Positions 37,787 through 39,359 of a stretch of DNA of 39,359 bases are shown in pieces (positions within the stretch are counted from its first letter, which is position 1; each line of letters begins with the position of its first letter). Made by a program: the position numbers and the translations under genes. The notes beneath the pieces are model-generated. The model worked only from the letters and a program-made list of their open reading frames with translations, made no database searches and was not told where the DNA came from. The DNA is from Spirochaetales bacterium (GTDB lineage Bacteria > Spirochaetota > Spirochaetia > UBA9216): contig QKCC01000101.1 of assembly GCA_003245835.1 (NCBI GenBank), positions 1 through 39,359 on the forward strand. Direction: 5' to 3'.

Positions 37787-38257
37787 ATGAGCAGGTTAAT
37801 ATCAAAATTGTTTACAGTTATTCTGCTGCTGTCGGCGGTTCCGGTTTTTTCCCAGCAGTCAGTCCCCTCTGTCGATATGTCAGTAACGGTAATTTCCCTC
37901 GCAAAAGCGGCTGAAAGCGGCCGCGGCGGACCGGTACAGGGAACACCGGTAATCCTCAACGGTACAGTCCTTGATCGCCGCGTTACCAACCCCGATGAAT
38001 CAGCCTATTCAGCCGAAATCACGCTTGCCCGAGGGGAGTGGTCCGGAGATTCGGATGTTGAAATTTTTAAATGTATCATTCTTCTCAATGGCCCCGAATA
38101 TTCCGCGATGGTTCCGGCAAGGCGTTCAAGAGACGAAAACCCGAAGGAACTTACACTCAATTCCGAGGTCATAGTGTACGGTGTTTTCCTCGGATACGCC
38201 GATACAGATGACGGTCCCGTTGCTGTAATTCAGTCCGGCGGAGTAAGAAAACTCTGA
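37787..38257 (+). CDS. Small secreted protein, unknown
   Basis: A 156-residue product with a good signal peptide (KLFTVILLLSAVPVFS, cleavage near FSQ-Q). The mature part is beta-rich with glycine turns (AYSAEITLARGEW, EVIVYGVFLGYADTDD), perhaps an OB-like or small barrel domain; no family was recognised. It has its own leaderless-type promoter and ends five bases from the convergent sigma-54 activator. There is no lipobox, so it is likely a soluble periplasmic protein. Confidence 0.7.
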   Translation: MSRLISKLFTVILLLSAVPVFSQQSVPSVDMSVTVISLAKAAESGRGGPVQGTPVILNGTVLDRRVTNPDESAYSAEITLARGEWSGDSDVEIFKCIILLNGPEYSAMVPARRSRDENPKELTLNSEVIVYGVFLGYADTDDGPVAVIQSGGVRKL

Positions 38258-38262
38258 AACAC

Positions 38263-39357
38263 TCAGTGATCGAAAAGAATTGACTCAGCCGTAAGGATTT
38301 CAGTATCGGAAAGGTAAACTGCCCTTCGGAAAACATTCCGAAGCTCCCGAACATTCCCAGGCCAGCTGTGATCAAATAATTTATCGACGAAAGAATCGGA
38401 AAATTCATATACTTTCTTCGGCCGTTCCTTCTGAAGCTGCCGGCTGAAATGCATCAGAAGATCCGGTATATCTTCCTTCCTCTCCCTCAGAGGCGGAATA
38501 TGAATCCGGAACATATCGATGCGAAACAGCAGATCCTGCCGAAATCTGCCTTTACTCACTTCTTCAGCGATATCCCTGTTTGTTGCGGCAAGAACCCTGA
38601 CATCCACCTTTCTGTCCAGGTTTGCGCCAATCCTCCTTACACGACCGGTTTCAAGCACCCTCAGCAGCTCAACCTGAACCTGAGGATCTACCTCGGTGAT
38701 TTCGTCCAGAAACAATGTGCCGCCGTCGGCGCTTTCAAAAAAACCGCTGCGGTTTCCTGCTCCGGTAAAGGCGCCTGCTGATGATCCGAAAAACTCGGAC
38801 GCGCTGAGTCCGGTCGGTATTGCTCCGGCATTAACCGCAAGAAAGGGACCTGCTGAACGTTCAGAGAGATCATGTATCAGCCTGGCAGTGATGTCCTTAC
38901 CGGTACCGCTCTCTCCGGTTATAATTACCGGACCGGGAGCCGAACTGAATTTCACGATCAGCTCCTTGACCGACATGATTTTTTCGGAAGAACCGATAAG
39001 AGAATCCATGCGGCGGTTCAGACTGTATGCGGGATGAGATGTGATTTCACGAAGCTTCCGGCCAGCTATCTCTCTGAAAACATCAGGAAGCTCATTTAGC
39101 TGATCAGGGATGATCATCGTTTTTTCCGGAATTTTGGATTCAGCAATTTGATCATTATCTGAATTTTTTCTGGTTAAAAATATAATTTCGAATCCTGTCT
39201 TTCCGGCTACGGCATCAGAAAATCGGTCGCATGATGCGGTGCTGCTGCCTATAAGGACTATATCTATCTCATTATTTTTAAGCAGCCCGGATGCTGAGTG
39301 CAGATCAGGAACGGTTACAACCGTGCAGAAATCCGGAATACGGCTTTGAATCAGAAT
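38263..39357 (-). CDS. Sigma-54-dependent activator without DNA-binding domain, 5' end outside window
   Basis: The frame is open to the window edge, so the N-terminus is missing. The AAA+ core is intact: Walker A GESGTGKD, the sigma-54 contact loop GAFTGA, Walker B GGTLFLDEI, and arginine-finger region RQDLLFRIDMFRIHIPPLRER. After the sensor-II segment (WPGNVRELRN) the protein stops 28 residues later with no Fis-type helix-turn-helix. The visible N-terminal part (IDIVLIGSSTAS) resembles a receiver lacking the phospho-acceptor Asp. Activators without a DNA-binding domain, such as Helicobacter FlgR and chlamydial CtcC, act from solution, which fits here. No rpoN gene is in the window. Confidence 0.9.
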   Translation of the reverse strand: MLIQSRIPDFCTVVTVPDLHSASGLLKNNEIDIVLIGSSTASCDRFSDAVAGKTGFEIIFLTRKNSDNDQIAESKIPEKTMIIPDQLNELPDVFREIAGRKLREITSHPAYSLNRRMDSLIGSSEKIMSVKELIVKFSSAPGPVIITGESGTGKDITARLIHDLSERSAGPFLAVNAGAIPTGLSASEFFGSSAGAFTGAGNRSGFFESADGGTLFLDEITEVDPQVQVELLRVLETGRVRRIGANLDRKVDVRVLAATNRDIAEEVSKGRFRQDLLFRIDMFRIHIPPLRERKEDIPDLLMHFSRQLQKERPKKVYEFSDSFVDKLFDHSWPGNVRELRNVFRRAVYLSDTEILTAESILFDH

Positions 39358-39359
39358 CC

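Noticed and set aside
1-39359. tRNA, rRNA, CRISPR, insertion sequences, prophage
   Set aside because: No cloverleaf, rRNA segment, spaced direct repeats, transposase or integrase features were seen on either strand.

Overview
The window looks like chromosomal DNA from an anaerobic, Gram-negative-type spirochaete (phylum Spirochaetota). This is inferred from gene content: a DUF2259-type secreted protein of the kind found in treponemes, a large FapA/DUF342 polymer-like protein coupled to a MinD/ParA ATPase, a STAS protein, a PilZ protein with a pseudo-receiver, a KtrAB potassium system, a DUF151+UVR nuclease-like protein, and an Mrp/NifX-like/Fur iron-sulfur cluster. No species can be named from sequence alone. 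I see no tRNA, rRNA, CRISPR array, insertion sequence or prophage. Genes are tightly packed and no gene-free stretch exceeds about 250 bases.

Layout, left to right. 1-3.4 kb: a partial unknown gene, then thyA, a diguanylate cyclase and folA, overlapping by ATGA junctions. 3.3-7.1 kb: yigZ divergent from a ktrB-ktrA-membrane sensor operon. 7.1-10.6 kb: a heterodimeric ABC exporter whose second subunit carries a C-terminal frameshift. 10.7-15.8 kb: an enolase-superfamily enzyme, a PP-loop ATPase, an HD-GYP phosphodiesterase and an LpxL-like acyltransferase with an unusual structured leader. 15.8-18.5 kb: a PilZ protein divergent from pth, the DUF151/UVR protein and a degenerate SDR-like protein. 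18.7-24 kb: an aberrant SDF-family transporter, a three-gene secreted/outer-membrane operon, a polytopic membrane protein and a DGK1/VTE5-like kinase. 24.2-28.6 kb: fur-NifX-like-mrp under a Fur box, a sigma-70 factor with a receiver-like partner, and lgt. 28.7-35.9 kb: fapA and minD-like genes divergent from a ctp protease-rsmE-WecG-like operon. 35.9-39.4 kb: FxsA, a winged-helix regulator, a STAS-zinc ribbon protein, a small secreted protein and a 5'-truncated sigma-54 activator.

The most striking signal is in gene starts. At least seven monocistronic or operon-leading genes have no Shine-Dalgarno and instead have a promoter -10 hexamer ending 6-10 bases before the ATG, usually with a -35 box exactly 17 bases further up. 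Their mRNAs should be leaderless or nearly so. Internal operon genes, and several other operon leaders, carry normal GGAG-type ribosome sites. yigZ and ktrB even share one -35 box read in opposite directions. A second unusual architecture is the fur promoter: its -35 box lies in the loop of the upstream operon's terminator, and the terminator's T-tract forms part of the promoter spacer.

Functionally the window is rich in signalling. It has c-di-GMP synthesis (GGDEF), degradation (HD-GYP) and binding (PilZ), several receiver-like domains that have lost their phospho-acceptor, a STAS protein and two classes of transcription initiation factor. Housekeeping genes (thyA, folA, pth, lgt, rsmE) are embedded among these in shared operons.
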